Shown here: piece after piece, positions 9,015 to 18,769 of the stretch | Position numbering within the stretch: the stretch's first letter is position 1 | How the letters are laid out: each line of letters starts with the position of its first letter | From: Akkermansia muciniphila | Lineage (GTDB): Bacteria; Verrucomicrobiota; Verrucomicrobiia; Limisphaerales; F1-80-MAGS106 | DNA: 38,319 nt | NCBI GenBank assembly: GCA_945865375.1 | Contig: CAMBEJ010000036.1 | Location: 1-38,319, forward strand | Reading direction: 5' to 3' | Program-made: the position numbers and the translations under genes | Notes under the pieces: model-generated | Told to the model about the DNA's origin: nothing | Seen by the model: the letters and a program-made list of their open reading frames with translations, nothing else | The model's database searches: none

Positions 9015-11449
9015 AAACGGCTGCTATCATCTCATCTGTGCTCCTGTCGTTCTTCGCCTGCGCCGCGCGCTCGCAAGACCAGGCGGCCCCCGCCCTGCCC
9101 TCCTTCCCACCCGCACCCGGTGCCGCTCCCGCCAAGAAAGACCCGGTGCCAACAGGAGCTCCAGCGTCCGATCGGGAGGCGGTTCTTAGAAACTTTCTCC
9201 AGGCATCGACGAACAAGACTGGAGCCCAACCGCCCTCGGGCCCCGCAACCCCTGCGGCCATAAACACCTCGGTGCCCACACCTGGAGTCCCAGCCTCGCC
9301 CGTTCCGCCCTCGACGGGATCACGCGCCACGCAATCTGCGGGTCCTCCAGCCTTTCCTCAGCTCCCAACACCCCCCGCCACACGCACTCCGCGCGCCACC
9401 CCTGTCGGCGGTCCCACAACGCCCGCAGTTCCGGGCAGAACCACGGCAACCCCCAATGCAGCCACCCCAGCCGCTAAGCTCGATCCCGACGCCGCAGCGG
9501 ACGAACTTTTGAAAGACTTCAACTCCGACAACCCTCCTTCCGCGGAGGAGGATCCAGAAGGGTTCATGTCGTTGTTCAAGTTTAACAACATGCCCCTGGA
9601 TCAGTTCCTCGACGTGGTCTACGCGAGTTACACGGGCAAAACGATTTTGCGGAGCGCCACTCTGCCCGCCGTCCAGATCAACCTGAAAGCCCAGAGCCCG
9701 CTCAACAAAAAGGAAATAGTCGAAGCCCTCGACAGCGTGCTCGCTCTCAATGGCATCAGTATGATTCCCACAGGGGAAAAATTCATCACCGCAGTCCCTG
9801 CCGCCCAGGCTCTCCAGGAGGGCGCCGCCTTCAAAGATCGTAAATCCGAGGAACTGGCTGAAGCGTCTCAGTACGTCACTCAAATCGTCCAACTCAAGCA
9901 CGTCAATCCTGTTGACGCCCAAGCCATCATCTCCCCGTTTGCAAAGAATCCGGCCGGCATTGTGGTGATCGAGCAGAGCCGGATTTTGGTCCTGCGCGAC
10001 TACTCGATCAATGTCAAACGAATGCTCGAGCTGATCGAGAAGATTGATGTCTTCGTACCCATTGACATCCAGCCCGAGGTGATCCCGATCAAGTATGCCC
10101 TGGCGGGCGACATCTCTTCCGTGCTCAGCAGCCTCACGTCAGGTGGAGGAGGAGGGGCCGCCTCCGTAGGGGGCACCGGGGGCTTGGGCCGAAGCTCGCG
10201 TTCCCGAGGCGCCGGGCGCTCCGGGACCGGGATCGGCGGCGCAGGCGGCCAGGTGAACCAGTTCGGGGGTCAAAACCAAGGGGCCACCGGCCTCGGGGCT
10301 CAAGGGGCCGGCCGCGCCGGTGCCGCCGGAGGATCCTTCAACCAACGCTTGCAACAAATCGTCAGCCGCGCCGCCAATGCCGGCGAGCTCCAAATCCTCG
10401 GCGATGTCAAAATCCTTCCCGACGAACGCACCAACTCCCTACTCGTGTTCGCCAATAAGCAGGACATGGAAATGATCACCAATATTATCGGCAAACTCGA
10501 CATCGTGCTCCAGCAGGTGCTCATCGAGGCGATCATCATGGAAGTGTCCACAGACAATGGCAGATCTCTGGGCGTCAGTTATCGTCAACGCCCGAAGAAC
10601 TCAGGCAAGTTCACCGGCGTGGGCGGTGTCAATAATGGCCAAGGTTTCTTGTCCACTTTCCCCAACCTCGGAGCCGGCGGCACAGGTGCCGCAACCGACG
10701 CCGCGAGCGCCTCCTCCTCCCTTCCCGGCGGGTTCAGTTACTTCGGCCAATTTGCTGGAAATTTTGATTTCGCACTCCAGGCCATCGCGGATGACAGCTC
10801 CATCAATGTGCTGCAGCGTCCACGCATCCAGACCTCACACGCGGTCCCAGCCAGCTTTTTCGTCGGCGAAACCGTGCCTACGGTCACCGGAAGCAGCTAC
10901 GGCGATTTCGGCGGACTCGGCAGCGGCTACGGCTCGCGCAATAGCTACCAGCAGCTCCGCGTTGGTGTTCAATTGGACGTGGTTCCACTCATCAACCCCG
11001 ACGGGCTCGTCGTCATGGAGATTCAACAAAAGATCGATCAGCTCGGCCCCCCTGTGAAGATTGATAACAATGACGTTCCCACCACCACCAGCCGCGAAGC
11101 CAATGCGACGGTGGCTGTCCGGGACCGTGATACGATCATCCTAGGCGGTTTCATCAAGGCCGACAAACAAGGCAATAAATCCGGCGTTCCGATCCTCAAA
11201 GACGTCCCGCTGTTAGGGGCGCTTTTTCGATCCTCCAGCAACCGCAGGCGCCAAACCGAGATGGTTGTCCTGATGCGACCCACCGTCCTTCCAACGCCTG
11301 AATCCGCCGCCCAAGCCGCGTCAGCAGACCGGCGGCGGATGACCCCGGAAATCCGACGCGCAGAGCTCGAGTACCAGCTCGACAAGGAGGAGCGCAACCG
11401 CGTCGCGGAAGAAGCGGCCGTGAAGGCGGAAAAAAAGAAGAGAAAGTAA
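9011..11449 (+). CDS. Type II/IV secretion system secretin (GspD/PilQ family)
   Basis: The 812-residue outer-membrane channel starts at a GTG overlapping the preceding TGA (GTGA). A signal peptide (about 1-21) is followed by about 140 residues rich in Pro, Ala and Thr. Next come N-domains (FKFNNMPLDQFLDVVYASYTGKTIL near 190; VQLKHVNPVDAQAIISPF near 295), a Gly/Arg-rich insert (about 377-440), and the secretin core (about 500-765) with LINPDGLVVMEIQQ and the signature DTIILGGFIKADK...GVPILKDVPLLGALF. A charged Lys/Arg/Glu tail ends the protein. The long Pro-rich spacer and the Gly-rich insert are larger than in E. coli GspD. It is the last gene of the operon, followed by an 8-bp hairpin (11450-11470) without a T-run. 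Confidence 0.93.
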   Translation: MKTAAIISSVLLSFFACAARSQDQAAPALPSFPPAPGAAPAKKDPVPTGAPASDREAVLRNFLQASTNKTGAQPPSGPATPAAINTSVPTPGVPASPVPPSTGSRATQSAGPPAFPQLPTPPATRTPRATPVGGPTTPAVPGRTTATPNAATPAAKLDPDAAADELLKDFNSDNPPSAEEDPEGFMSLFKFNNMPLDQFLDVVYASYTGKTILRSATLPAVQINLKAQSPLNKKEIVEALDSVLALNGISMIPTGEKFITAVPAAQALQEGAAFKDRKSEELAEASQYVTQIVQLKHVNPVDAQAIISPFAKNPAGIVVIEQSRILVLRDYSINVKRMLELIEKIDVFVPIDIQPEVIPIKYALAGDISSVLSSLTSGGGGGAASVGGTGGLGRSSRSRGAGRSGTGIGGAGGQVNQFGGQNQGATGLGAQGAGRAGAAGGSFNQRLQQIVSRAANAGELQILGDVKILPDERTNSLLVFANKQDMEMITNIIGKLDIVLQQVLIEAIIMEVSTDNGRSLGVSYRQRPKNSGKFTGVGGVNNGQGFLSTFPNLGAGGTGAATDAASASSSLPGGFSYFGQFAGNFDFALQAIADDSSINVLQRPRIQTSHAVPASFFVGETVPTVTGSSYGDFGGLGSGYGSRNSYQQLRVGVQLDVVPLINPDGLVVMEIQQKIDQLGPPVKIDNNDVPTTTSREANATVAVRDRDTIILGGFIKADKQGNKSGVPILKDVPLLGALFRSSSNRRRQTEMVVLMRPTVLPTPESAAQAASADRRRMTPEIRRAELEYQLDKEERNRVAEEAAVKAEKKKRK

Positions 11450-11457
11450 CCGTTGTT

Positions 11458-12315
11458 TCAAGCAAACAACGCTCCAGGGTTCTGATGGCATCCCAGCAGC
11501 TTGCCGCCTTGAAACAGGGACTCGAACCCACCGTCCCGCCAACGACGCAGCCGATGCAACGTCGCAAAGCCAAAATTGGGCGCAGCCTCCCCTTGGCCGC
11601 CCACCAATTCTGAGCCGCGCCGGACATTGTCCTGCATCCAGGCGGGCAACAAAGTGTGGAAAGGATTGCGCGTCACTTCGCCCACATGAAACGAGGTCCC
11701 GGTGACCATTGCCACCACGTCCTCTTCGCTGGATTCAACCATCAAGTTAGGATCGGCCATCTGCCCCCAATACTCCGTCTCCACCGTTGTGGTCGTGAAC
11801 TCATTTCCCAATAATTTCAGGGCGTCCGTCACCAGCAGATGGGTCCCAATGTGGGCGCTGTTCCAATCCTTCTCGTGCGGGAAAAACACAGCCTTAGGCC
11901 TGGATTCAAACAAGATCCGGGCAACGAGTTCAACCGACTTTCCCCAGCTCAACGGATCCGTTTCACGTCCTTTCAGCGTGATGCGCTCCAAGCCGCCGGG
12001 CACCGTCTGGATCAGGCCAAAGCCCAGGAAAGCACAGGCCGACTGCAGTTCGCGCCATCGACCTTCCTGGCGGGCCTTGTTGCTGCCCTGAGTCACCGCC
12101 ACATTCACCACGCGCATCTTGCATTCACGGAGCAACCTCAGCGCAAAGCCCCCGATGATGCACTCGTCATCGGGATGGGGGGAAAAGATTAAAACCTCCG
12201 ACGCGTCCACCGGCAACGCCGGGTGCTTGGGGATGTCAAAACCGCCGCAAGCGTAGGTCTTGCTCTCGCGTTGGCAACGGGCGTAATCAGCAACAAGCTG
12301 ACGATAGGGGTTCAT
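11458..12315 (-). CDS. PIG-L/LmbE family Zn-dependent deacetylase
   Basis: About 285 residues from the ATG at 12315 (MNPYRQLVADYARC). An upstream extension of the frame overlaps ispD and is rejected. The zinc motif PHPDDE (about residues 47-52) and the later HIGTH (about 142-146) are the LmbE metal and catalytic signature. Family members deacetylate N-acetylglucosaminyl conjugates (for example BshB, MshB, PIG-L); the actual substrate cannot be told here. It starts about 14 bases after the ispD stop, so recJ-ispD-lmbE probably form one transcript. Confidence 0.88.
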   Translation of the reverse strand: MNPYRQLVADYARCQRESKTYACGGFDIPKHPALPVDASEVLIFSPHPDDECIIGGFALRLLRECKMRVVNVAVTQGSNKARQEGRWRELQSACAFLGFGLIQTVPGGLERITLKGRETDPLSWGKSVELVARILFESRPKAVFFPHEKDWNSAHIGTHLLVTDALKLLGNEFTTTTVETEYWGQMADPNLMVESSEEDVVAMVTGTSFHVGEVTRNPFHTLLPAWMQDNVRRGSELVGGQGEAAPNFGFATLHRLRRWRDGGFESLFQGGKLLGCHQNPGALFA

Positions 12316-12328
12316 GGCAGGAGTCTTA

Positions 12329-13015
12329 TCAGACGGGAGTGTTGGCAAGCAGGAGTTCAATATAGGGGAGATCGTTCGGACTGGTTGCTTTGGGATTCGG
12401 GTGGGCAGATTCCACGAGACGAACACGCTGCCCGATCAGCTCACAGGCAGCTGTATCGTCGGTCACAGAAACACCACGATCTCGAACGCACCGCATCGCA
12501 CGCCGGATCACTTCCACTTGGAAAGCTTGAGGCGTCTGAACAGCCCAGAGGCAGGAACGGTCCAAATGGTGATCGATTTCCTGACCGAAGGTCGAGGTCT
12601 TGATCGTATCGGTCACGCGCTGCGCCGACACGGCTGCACCGTGCAGTCGAGCTTCAGAGACCACGCGTTCCACATCCTCCATAGCCACGCACGGCCGGGC
12701 ACCGTCGTGAATCGCCACCACTTCAACTCCCTCCGGAAGGCTCTGGATCCCGTTCCAAACGGAGTCTTGTCTCTCGTGGCCCCCCGTCACCAATCGGTAG
12801 GGTTTCAGAAATCGCACCCTCTTCGCCATTCTCTCAAATTCCTCCTCCATGCCGGCCCGGATCACCACATGGACACGTTCAAAACAGGGGCACGCGTCCA
12901 GGCGCCGCCAGCTATGCGCGACGACCGGTAGGCCCGCGATCTCCAAAAAAAGCTTATCGACTCCCGAACCCATTCGGGTCCCGCGACCTGCCGCCACCAT
13001 CACCGCAACATTCAT
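12329..13015 (-). CDS. ispD: 2-C-methyl-D-erythritol 4-phosphate cytidylyltransferase
   Basis: The 228-residue protein has the nucleotidyltransferase start MNVAVMVAAGRGTRMG, the CTP-binding GGHERQDSVWNGIQ segment, VAIHDGARP and TDDTAACE, all specific to IspD. It couples MEP to CTP in the non-mevalonate isoprenoid pathway. The ATG at 13015 is preferred because it matches the family start. A GTG four codons upstream (13027) is possible, but its only purine-rich motif touches it directly. recJ ends about 20 bases upstream. Confidence 0.93.
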   Translation of the reverse strand: MNVAVMVAAGRGTRMGSGVDKLFLEIAGLPVVAHSWRRLDACPCFERVHVVIRAGMEEEFERMAKRVRFLKPYRLVTGGHERQDSVWNGIQSLPEGVEVVAIHDGARPCVAMEDVERVVSEARLHGAAVSAQRVTDTIKTSTFGQEIDHHLDRSCLWAVQTPQAFQVEVIRRAMRCVRDRGVSVTDDTAACELIGQRVRLVESAHPNPKATSPNDLPYIELLLANTPV

Positions 13016-13036
13016 CGTCCAACCCACTTCTCTGGT

Positions 13037-14782
13037 TTATGATTCACCAGCGCACGGTCTCCAATCCAGAAATTTGAGTTGCAGCCAGCGCCGACCCTGA
13101 AATTCACTCACGCTAGGCACGAATGCGAGATCAAACTCGCTCTCCGGAAAACTCTCCGAGTCCGCATTCCACCAGATAAGCTCATGGCAGCCGAAATCAT
13201 CCCGCACTTTGCATTTCAAATGTCGGCCGTTTTTCCCAATGTGCATCACCGACCCTTCGACCCGAACAGACGGCACCAGAAGCTGTACCTGGGGGTTGCC
13301 CATCCCAAAGGGCGCGAGTCGGTTCAATTCTTCCAACAGAGCCCAATCGACCTTTCCAAGGTCCGTGACGGCATCCAGTCTGAGTTCCGGAATGCGCTGT
13401 GCGGCACTGATCGAACGCCTCGCTAAATCGTTCAATGCCTCCCTCAGCGCCACAAGGTTTTCCGATCTCAAGGTCACGCCGGCAGCCATCGAATGCCCCC
13501 CGTGTTTGACAAGCAGCGAATCGCACTTCCGAAATGCTGCAGCCATATCGAACCCAACGATGCTCCTTCCCGAGCCCTTCCATTCCTGGTCACCTCCACC
13601 GAGAATCAACGTGGGCCTGTGAAATGCGCGCATGATGCGCGACGCGACGATCCCCAAAACCCCGGGATGCCATCCATCCGAGCCTTCCACAATGACATGG
13701 TCACGGTCCGGATCAAATCGCGCTTTCAGATCCTCCAGCAGAGGCTCAATAATCCCTCTCTCGAGCTCCTGTCGAGCCTGGTTCTGTGAATCCAACAAGC
13801 CAGCCAATCGCTGCGCCTCTTTTGAATCTGTGGTCTGCAAGAGAGCTAGGGCGAGATTTGCCGATTCCAGTCTGCCAGCCGCGTTCAAACGAGGCCCAAG
13901 TTGAAAACCCACCTCCTGCGCGCTCACCGCGCCCTGCATCCGAGCGACACCTTTCAACGCCTGCAATCCCAAGCGAAGGGTTGAGGAAAGCCGTTTCAGC
14001 CCGGCCGTCACTAGGATTCTGTTTTCCCTGATCAGAGGTACCAGATCTGAAACCGTGCCCAGCGCCACCATATCCAGAAAGACTCTCAGATCGCAGGTGC
14101 CAGCTCCCTCGATCCCTGCCTCCCGGCACCGCTTGACCAGAGCATGCACCAGTTTAAAGACCAGACCGACAGAACACAGCTCCGTGGATGGAGAATTCTC
14201 CGAGAACGAGGATCCGCCCCAGGGGTTCACCAAAGCCAAGGCGTTGGGGCGTTGGCCGGCCTGCTGATGGTGATCCACGATCAACACATCCACTCCTGCT
14301 TCGCGAAGTTCATCGATGGTTGCGATGGATGTGGTGCCACAATCCACAGCGATCAGGAGCGTGGCAGGGTACTGCTTAAGACAGTTCGCCACCCCATCGC
14401 GGCTGAGACCATACCCCTCCTCCACCCGGTGCGGCAAATACACGTCGGCGCCCCATCCCAAACCGCGCAAGGCCTCGCTCAGCAACGCCGCCGAAGTCAC
14501 TCCATCCACATCGTAATCGCCAAAAATGACAACCCTTTCCTCGGCGGCACGCGCCTGCATCAACCGGTCCACTGCCTGACCCATGTCGGGCAATAGGAAC
14601 GGATCCGTCAGGTCCCTCAATCGCGGCTCCAGGAAGCGCTCGGCTGAAGTGGAATCTCGACAACCCCGGTTCCAAAGGCATTGCGCGGCAACCGGTGAGC
14701 CAAGACCGCACGCACGAGCAAACTCGACCGGGTCAGGCATGCTTTCGAACAGATTCCAACGGTGTCGCATCGCCGCGCTCAC
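13037..14782 (-). CDS. recJ: Single-stranded-DNA-specific exonuclease RecJ
   Basis: The 581-residue 5'-to-3' ssDNA exonuclease of recombination and mismatch repair shows the DHH phosphoesterase core: FGDYDVDGVTSAALL (about 82-96), LLIAVDCGTTS (about 140), VDHHQQ (about 165-170), and the DHHA1 motif KHGGHSMAAGVTL (about 430). The C-terminal OB-like region ends FLDWRPC. Length is normal for bacterial RecJ. It is the likely first gene of the recJ-ispD-lmbE group. The 128 bases upstream (14783-14910) contain no gene. Confidence 0.95.
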   Translation of the reverse strand: MSAAMRHRWNLFESMPDPVEFARACGLGSPVAAQCLWNRGCRDSTSAERFLEPRLRDLTDPFLLPDMGQAVDRLMQARAAEERVVIFGDYDVDGVTSAALLSEALRGLGWGADVYLPHRVEEGYGLSRDGVANCLKQYPATLLIAVDCGTTSIATIDELREAGVDVLIVDHHQQAGQRPNALALVNPWGGSSFSENSPSTELCSVGLVFKLVHALVKRCREAGIEGAGTCDLRVFLDMVALGTVSDLVPLIRENRILVTAGLKRLSSTLRLGLQALKGVARMQGAVSAQEVGFQLGPRLNAAGRLESANLALALLQTTDSKEAQRLAGLLDSQNQARQELERGIIEPLLEDLKARFDPDRDHVIVEGSDGWHPGVLGIVASRIMRAFHRPTLILGGGDQEWKGSGRSIVGFDMAAAFRKCDSLLVKHGGHSMAAGVTLRSENLVALREALNDLARRSISAAQRIPELRLDAVTDLGKVDWALLEELNRLAPFGMGNPQVQLLVPSVRVEGSVMHIGKNGRHLKCKVRDDFGCHELIWWNADSESFPESEFDLAFVPSVSEFQGRRWLQLKFLDWRPCAGES

Positions 14783-14910
14783 AAAAAATGCCTAGACAAC
14801 TTTGTTCCTCCGGCAGCCACCAGCCCTCCCTTCGCTCGCCTCAAGGATCGTGAGCAATCGGACGGATAACGCCTCCTGTTTCTCTCCCTCTTGTCTCCGT
14901 TCCCCGCCAA

Positions 14911-15915
14911 TCACTCTTCTCCCTTGGAATCCTGTCTCGGTAAATGCCGCGCATGCCAAATGGAGAGGCCTACGGAGCCCAAAAGAATCCCTCCCACAAC
15001 CATGAGCGAAACACCGGTCGGAATGATGACATCGACCGCAACCAACAACATCTTGGCGCCGATAAAAGCCAGGACCAGGGATAATCCCAATTTTAGATAA
15101 TGAAAATATCTAATGGCGCCAGCGAGCACGAAGTACAGCGAGCGCAGGCCAAGGATGGCAAATACATTGGAGGTAAAAACGATGAACGGCTTCTGCGTCA
15201 CCGCGAAAATTGCGGGGATTGAATCGAGGGCGAAAACCAGATCGGTAGTCTCCACCATGATCAAAACCAGACCTAGCGGGGTCAGAGCGATGGTCTTAAG
15301 CCTGTGATCTCCGGAAGCAGGCTCCACGTGTTGCAGAAATGCTTTCCGTCCCCGCACTACGAAATGTTGTCCAACATAATCACGGGTGAGGGGGAAGAAT
15401 CGACGTGCCCATCGGACCACCCAATTCGATTCCGGATGGACACCTTCATCCTCACTCCGAGCCATGTGCCAACCGGTGTAGATCAAGAAGGCTCCGAACC
15501 CATACAGGATCCAATGAAATTTGGCGACCAACACCGCGCCAACGCCAATTAATATTCCACGCATAATCAGGGCGCCGAGGATACCCCAAAACAATACCCG
15601 ATGTTGAAAAGCGTGCGGGACTCGAAAGTAGGTGAAAATGAGGGCGATTACGAAAACGTTGTCCATGGACAGGGACAGCTCAATCAAATATCCGGTCAGA
15701 AACTCAATCGCTTCATCCTTCCCTCGAAGCGGAACCAGCAACCCGGCGAAGATCAACGAGAAACTGACCCACAACAATGTCCAACCAACTGCCTCTCGGA
15801 ATGAAACCTCCCTCGCCTCCCGGTGGAACACACCCAGATCGAGCGCCAAAAAAAATAGCACGAGTCCAATAAACCCCGCCCAGTGGAGAGCGGTTATTTC
15901 GATGATTGCGAGCAT
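14911..15915 (-). CDS. TerC/Alx family integral membrane protein
   Basis: The 334-residue protein has about nine hydrophobic helices. The TerC family hallmark acidic helices are present: LSLSMDNVFVIALIF (about 80-95) and METTDLVFALDSIPAIFAVT (about 220-240). A cytoplasmic charged loop carries HVEPASGDHRLKT. This matches the long Alx-like branch, associated in other bacteria with manganese export or alkaline response. I looked upstream for a yybP-ykoY Mn riboswitch and did not find a convincing one. A shorter TerC of another branch lies at 25973-26713. Confidence 0.9.
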   Translation of the reverse strand: MLAIIEITALHWAGFIGLVLFFLALDLGVFHREAREVSFREAVGWTLLWVSFSLIFAGLLVPLRGKDEAIEFLTGYLIELSLSMDNVFVIALIFTYFRVPHAFQHRVLFWGILGALIMRGILIGVGAVLVAKFHWILYGFGAFLIYTGWHMARSEDEGVHPESNWVVRWARRFFPLTRDYVGQHFVVRGRKAFLQHVEPASGDHRLKTIALTPLGLVLIMVETTDLVFALDSIPAIFAVTQKPFIVFTSNVFAILGLRSLYFVLAGAIRYFHYLKLGLSLVLAFIGAKMLLVAVDVIIPTGVSLMVVGGILLGSVGLSIWHARHLPRQDSKGEE

Positions 15916-15954
15916 GGCGTTGATTGAGAGCAGCAGTTCTCAGTTGGATCGGCA

Positions 15955-16055
15955 GAGGGGCAGACCTCCCGGTCTACCGGTTGCGAAGGCCTCTGGCCCC
16001 GCGCGGAGTGGGACACTCCGCGAACCGGCAGGTCGGAGACCCTGCCCCACGCTGT
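15955..16055. repeat. Multi-stem GC-rich intergenic sequence
   Basis: Between the terC-like gene and the secDF 3' end lies a structured segment. It includes a perfect 9-bp hairpin CGCGGAGTG-GGA-CACTCCGCG (16002-16022), flanked by GGGGCAG...CTGCCCC and ACCGG/CCGGT complementary parts that could close a larger cloverleaf. No T-run follows either side. It may be a dispersed structured repeat or may stabilise the secDF transcript end. The rest of 15916-16202 has no gene. Confidence 0.5.
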
Positions 16056-16202
16056 TCAAAATGAGAATTGCGGGGTTGAGAGGAGTCAGGCTTGTGATCG
16101 CCCGTCCTGACTTGCGGCACCCCGCTGGCGCTTTCGGAGGACGCCGGGTGGCCGGCACACCGTCCAAAGAGTCAGAGGACCGAACCTCTCCACCCCAATT
16201 CC

Positions 16203-18722
16203 TCACGCCTGGGACGCAACCGCTCGACTCGCCACAACGGGCAGTGCGGCCATTTTGGGCCGTTCCCCTTTGTGCCACCAGAGAACCAGCGCGCTGGCGA
16301 TATAGATGCTGGAGTAAGTGCCCGTGATGATGCCAACCAGGAACGTGAACGCAAAGTCGTTGATCACCCCGCCGCCAAACAGATACAACGAGGCGGTCGC
16401 AATAAACACAGTCCCTGACGTGATGATCGTCCGGCTGAGTGTCTGGTTCAGAGCCTTATTCATCACCTCTTTGAAAGTCCCGCGTATCCCCAATTTCAGA
16501 TCTTCACGGATCCTGTCGAAAATAACGATCGTGTCGTTGATCGAGAACCCAATGATCGTCAGAACCGCCGCCACCATCGGAGCGCTGAACTCGCGCCCGC
16601 TAATCACAAACAAGCCCAGAGTCATCAGCACATCGTGAACCACCGCCACCACGGCAGCCACCGCGAACGAGAATTCATAGCGGATGGCCACATAAGCCAG
16701 GATGCCGAACAAAGCCAGCAGAACACTGGCCAAAGCCGACTTCAGAATCTCGCGGCCCACACTGGGGCCTACTTTGACAATGGCTATGCGATCGAATTTT
16801 GCCTCCGGAAATTTCGCTTTCAATGTCGTCTCCACCGCTTCACCCGTTTCGAAATTGCTGGTCACCTGCAACGTTTCTTTGCCGGAAAGGATGTCCCTTC
16901 CGTACTGGATCAAGGGGTCGCCTTTGACAACCGCTTTCAATTCTTCACGAATCTTGTCCACATTTTCCACCTTTTGCGCGAATCGCAAGGTCAACTGATC
17001 GCCGCCAGCGAAATCCACGCCCATGACATTGCCCCCACGTGAAATGCCCCAGATCAGGCCCACCAAGACCAATGCCCACGACGCCGCAAAAGCGGGTTTC
17101 CAGAAACTCAGGAAATCGATATTTGTCGCGCTGAACAAACGAAGCATCTTGAGGTTCGAGATTTTGTTTTTCGCCAAAAGCCAATCGAAAATCAACCGCG
17201 TGACCACCAAAGCAGTGAACATGCTGACCGTCACGCCGATTGTCAGAGTGACGCCAAACCCCTTGATGGAGCCAGTTCCCATGTAAATCAGAATGACCGA
17301 GGCGATCAACGTGGTGAGATTGGAATCCAAGATTGTGCCAAAAGCCTTGTCGTAACCGGCCGCCAAGGCGCCTCGAATCGACTTACCAAGTTCGAGTTCC
17401 TCGCGGATTCGTTCAAAAATCAGGACGTTGGCATCCACCGCCATCCCGATGGTGAGAACAATTCCAGCGATGCCCGGGAGCGTCAGAGTCGTGCCGATCG
17501 AACACATCACACCCATCAAAATGATGATGTTCAACATCAAGGCAACGTTCGCCACCAATCCCGCGAACAGGTAGTAAACCAGCATGAAAACCGCCACGGC
17601 AATCGTGCCAATGATCGCCGAACGAATACCGCTTTCGATGGAATCCTTGCCCAACGAGGGATCCACGCCGCGCTCCTCCTTGATTCTGACAGGGGCCTCC
17701 AGTGGGTTTTCCAGAACGTTGGCGAGCTCAAATGCTTCTTTGAGGTCAAAACTCCCGCTGATCTGAGCCCTGCCGCTAGGGATCTCCTCATTGATGTTCG
17801 GCGCTGAATACAATTCGCCGTCCAAAACGATGGCCAGCCGACGGCCTACATTTTCACGAGTCAGCTCGGCGAAAATTCGAGCACCCTCAGAGTCGAAGGT
17901 CATGTGAATTTCCGGTGCCGCAGTGATGTAATTAGGGATGACCCCGGCATTTTTGACATACTTTCCGGTCAAACCCTTCTCCGCTTTTTTCTTCACCAGC
18001 ACACCGGATGTGCGCACTCGCCCATCCTTGTCCTTGTGTTTCTCGTAAAGCAGCTCGTACCCCGGTTCACTCAGACCCTGATTAACTAATTCGTCGCTAT
18101 TCGGGTGGACCATGCGGAACTCCAAAAACGCCGCTTTCTGAATCTGGTTTCGCGCGCTTTGTTTCTCGCTCTCCAACAGGCCCGGCATCTGAATCAAAAT
18201 CTGGTTCTCCCCGGCCGGCTGGATGACCGGCTCGGAAACACCAAACTTATCGACGCGCTTTCGAAGCACCTCGACCGCCTGGGACAAGGCCCTCTCCTTG
18301 ATCTCAGAGCCTGTCACCGCATTGGTGGACTCCAGATTCCTCGTGTCCATCTCCACCAAAAATGATGTTCCACCACGAAGATCCAATCCCAGTTTTACTT
18401 TGCCAGAAGCCTCTTTTTGTAACCGGTTCAAAACAGCCCGAGTGGCGTCTGTCTCCCCTTCCTTCAAAACAACCCAGGGAAAATATTTGAGGACGTTGTT
18501 GGTGCCGATGGCCACTCGCAAGTTCCCATACGATCGATCAGGAAACGTCTTTCCCAAATCACGGGCGCTTTGGACGACCGCTTTGAACGAGGCGTCTGGG
18601 TTGGACGCGCGAGCCTCAAACTGGACGATCAGATCCTTCGACGCCAGTGGGTAAGTCTCATATAAAGACCACGCCACTACAAAGGCGACAAGAAACCACT
18701 TCCACAGATTATTTTGCTTCAT
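16203..18722 (-). CDS. secDF: Fused protein translocase subunit SecDF
   Basis: The 839-residue protein joins SecD (about 1-530) and SecF (about 540-830) in one chain and uses the proton gradient to help pull proteins through SecYEG. SecD features are an N-terminal TM, LGLDLRGGTSFLVEM (about 112), the P1 domain with IQMPGL, and the TM motif GMAVDANVLIFERIREEL. SecF features are GVDFAGGDQLTLRF and SINDTIVIFDRIREDL. About twelve TM segments are expected. It lies 47 bases downstream of yajC in the classic tgt-yajC-secDF order. Confidence 0.95.
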   Translation of the reverse strand: MKQNNLWKWFLVAFVVAWSLYETYPLASKDLIVQFEARASNPDASFKAVVQSARDLGKTFPDRSYGNLRVAIGTNNVLKYFPWVVLKEGETDATRAVLNRLQKEASGKVKLGLDLRGGTSFLVEMDTRNLESTNAVTGSEIKERALSQAVEVLRKRVDKFGVSEPVIQPAGENQILIQMPGLLESEKQSARNQIQKAAFLEFRMVHPNSDELVNQGLSEPGYELLYEKHKDKDGRVRTSGVLVKKKAEKGLTGKYVKNAGVIPNYITAAPEIHMTFDSEGARIFAELTRENVGRRLAIVLDGELYSAPNINEEIPSGRAQISGSFDLKEAFELANVLENPLEAPVRIKEERGVDPSLGKDSIESGIRSAIIGTIAVAVFMLVYYLFAGLVANVALMLNIIILMGVMCSIGTTLTLPGIAGIVLTIGMAVDANVLIFERIREELELGKSIRGALAAGYDKAFGTILDSNLTTLIASVILIYMGTGSIKGFGVTLTIGVTVSMFTALVVTRLIFDWLLAKNKISNLKMLRLFSATNIDFLSFWKPAFAASWALVLVGLIWGISRGGNVMGVDFAGGDQLTLRFAQKVENVDKIREELKAVVKGDPLIQYGRDILSGKETLQVTSNFETGEAVETTLKAKFPEAKFDRIAIVKVGPSVGREILKSALASVLLALFGILAYVAIRYEFSFAVAAVVAVVHDVLMTLGLFVISGREFSAPMVAAVLTIIGFSINDTIVIFDRIREDLKLGIRGTFKEVMNKALNQTLSRTIITSGTVFIATASLYLFGGGVINDFAFTFLVGIITGTYSSIYIASALVLWWHKGERPKMAALPVVASRAVASQA

Positions 18723-18769
18723 AAACCTTCAATTCCGTCTCTCAAGAAATTCTTCCAACCCGCTTTCCA

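Noticed and set aside
11450..11470. Rho-independent terminator after the secretin
   Set aside because: There is an 8-bp stem but no T-run on either strand.
15916..16202. yybP-ykoY Mn riboswitch upstream of the Alx-like gene
   Set aside because: I could not find the conserved core; the hairpins present look like a GC-rich repeat.
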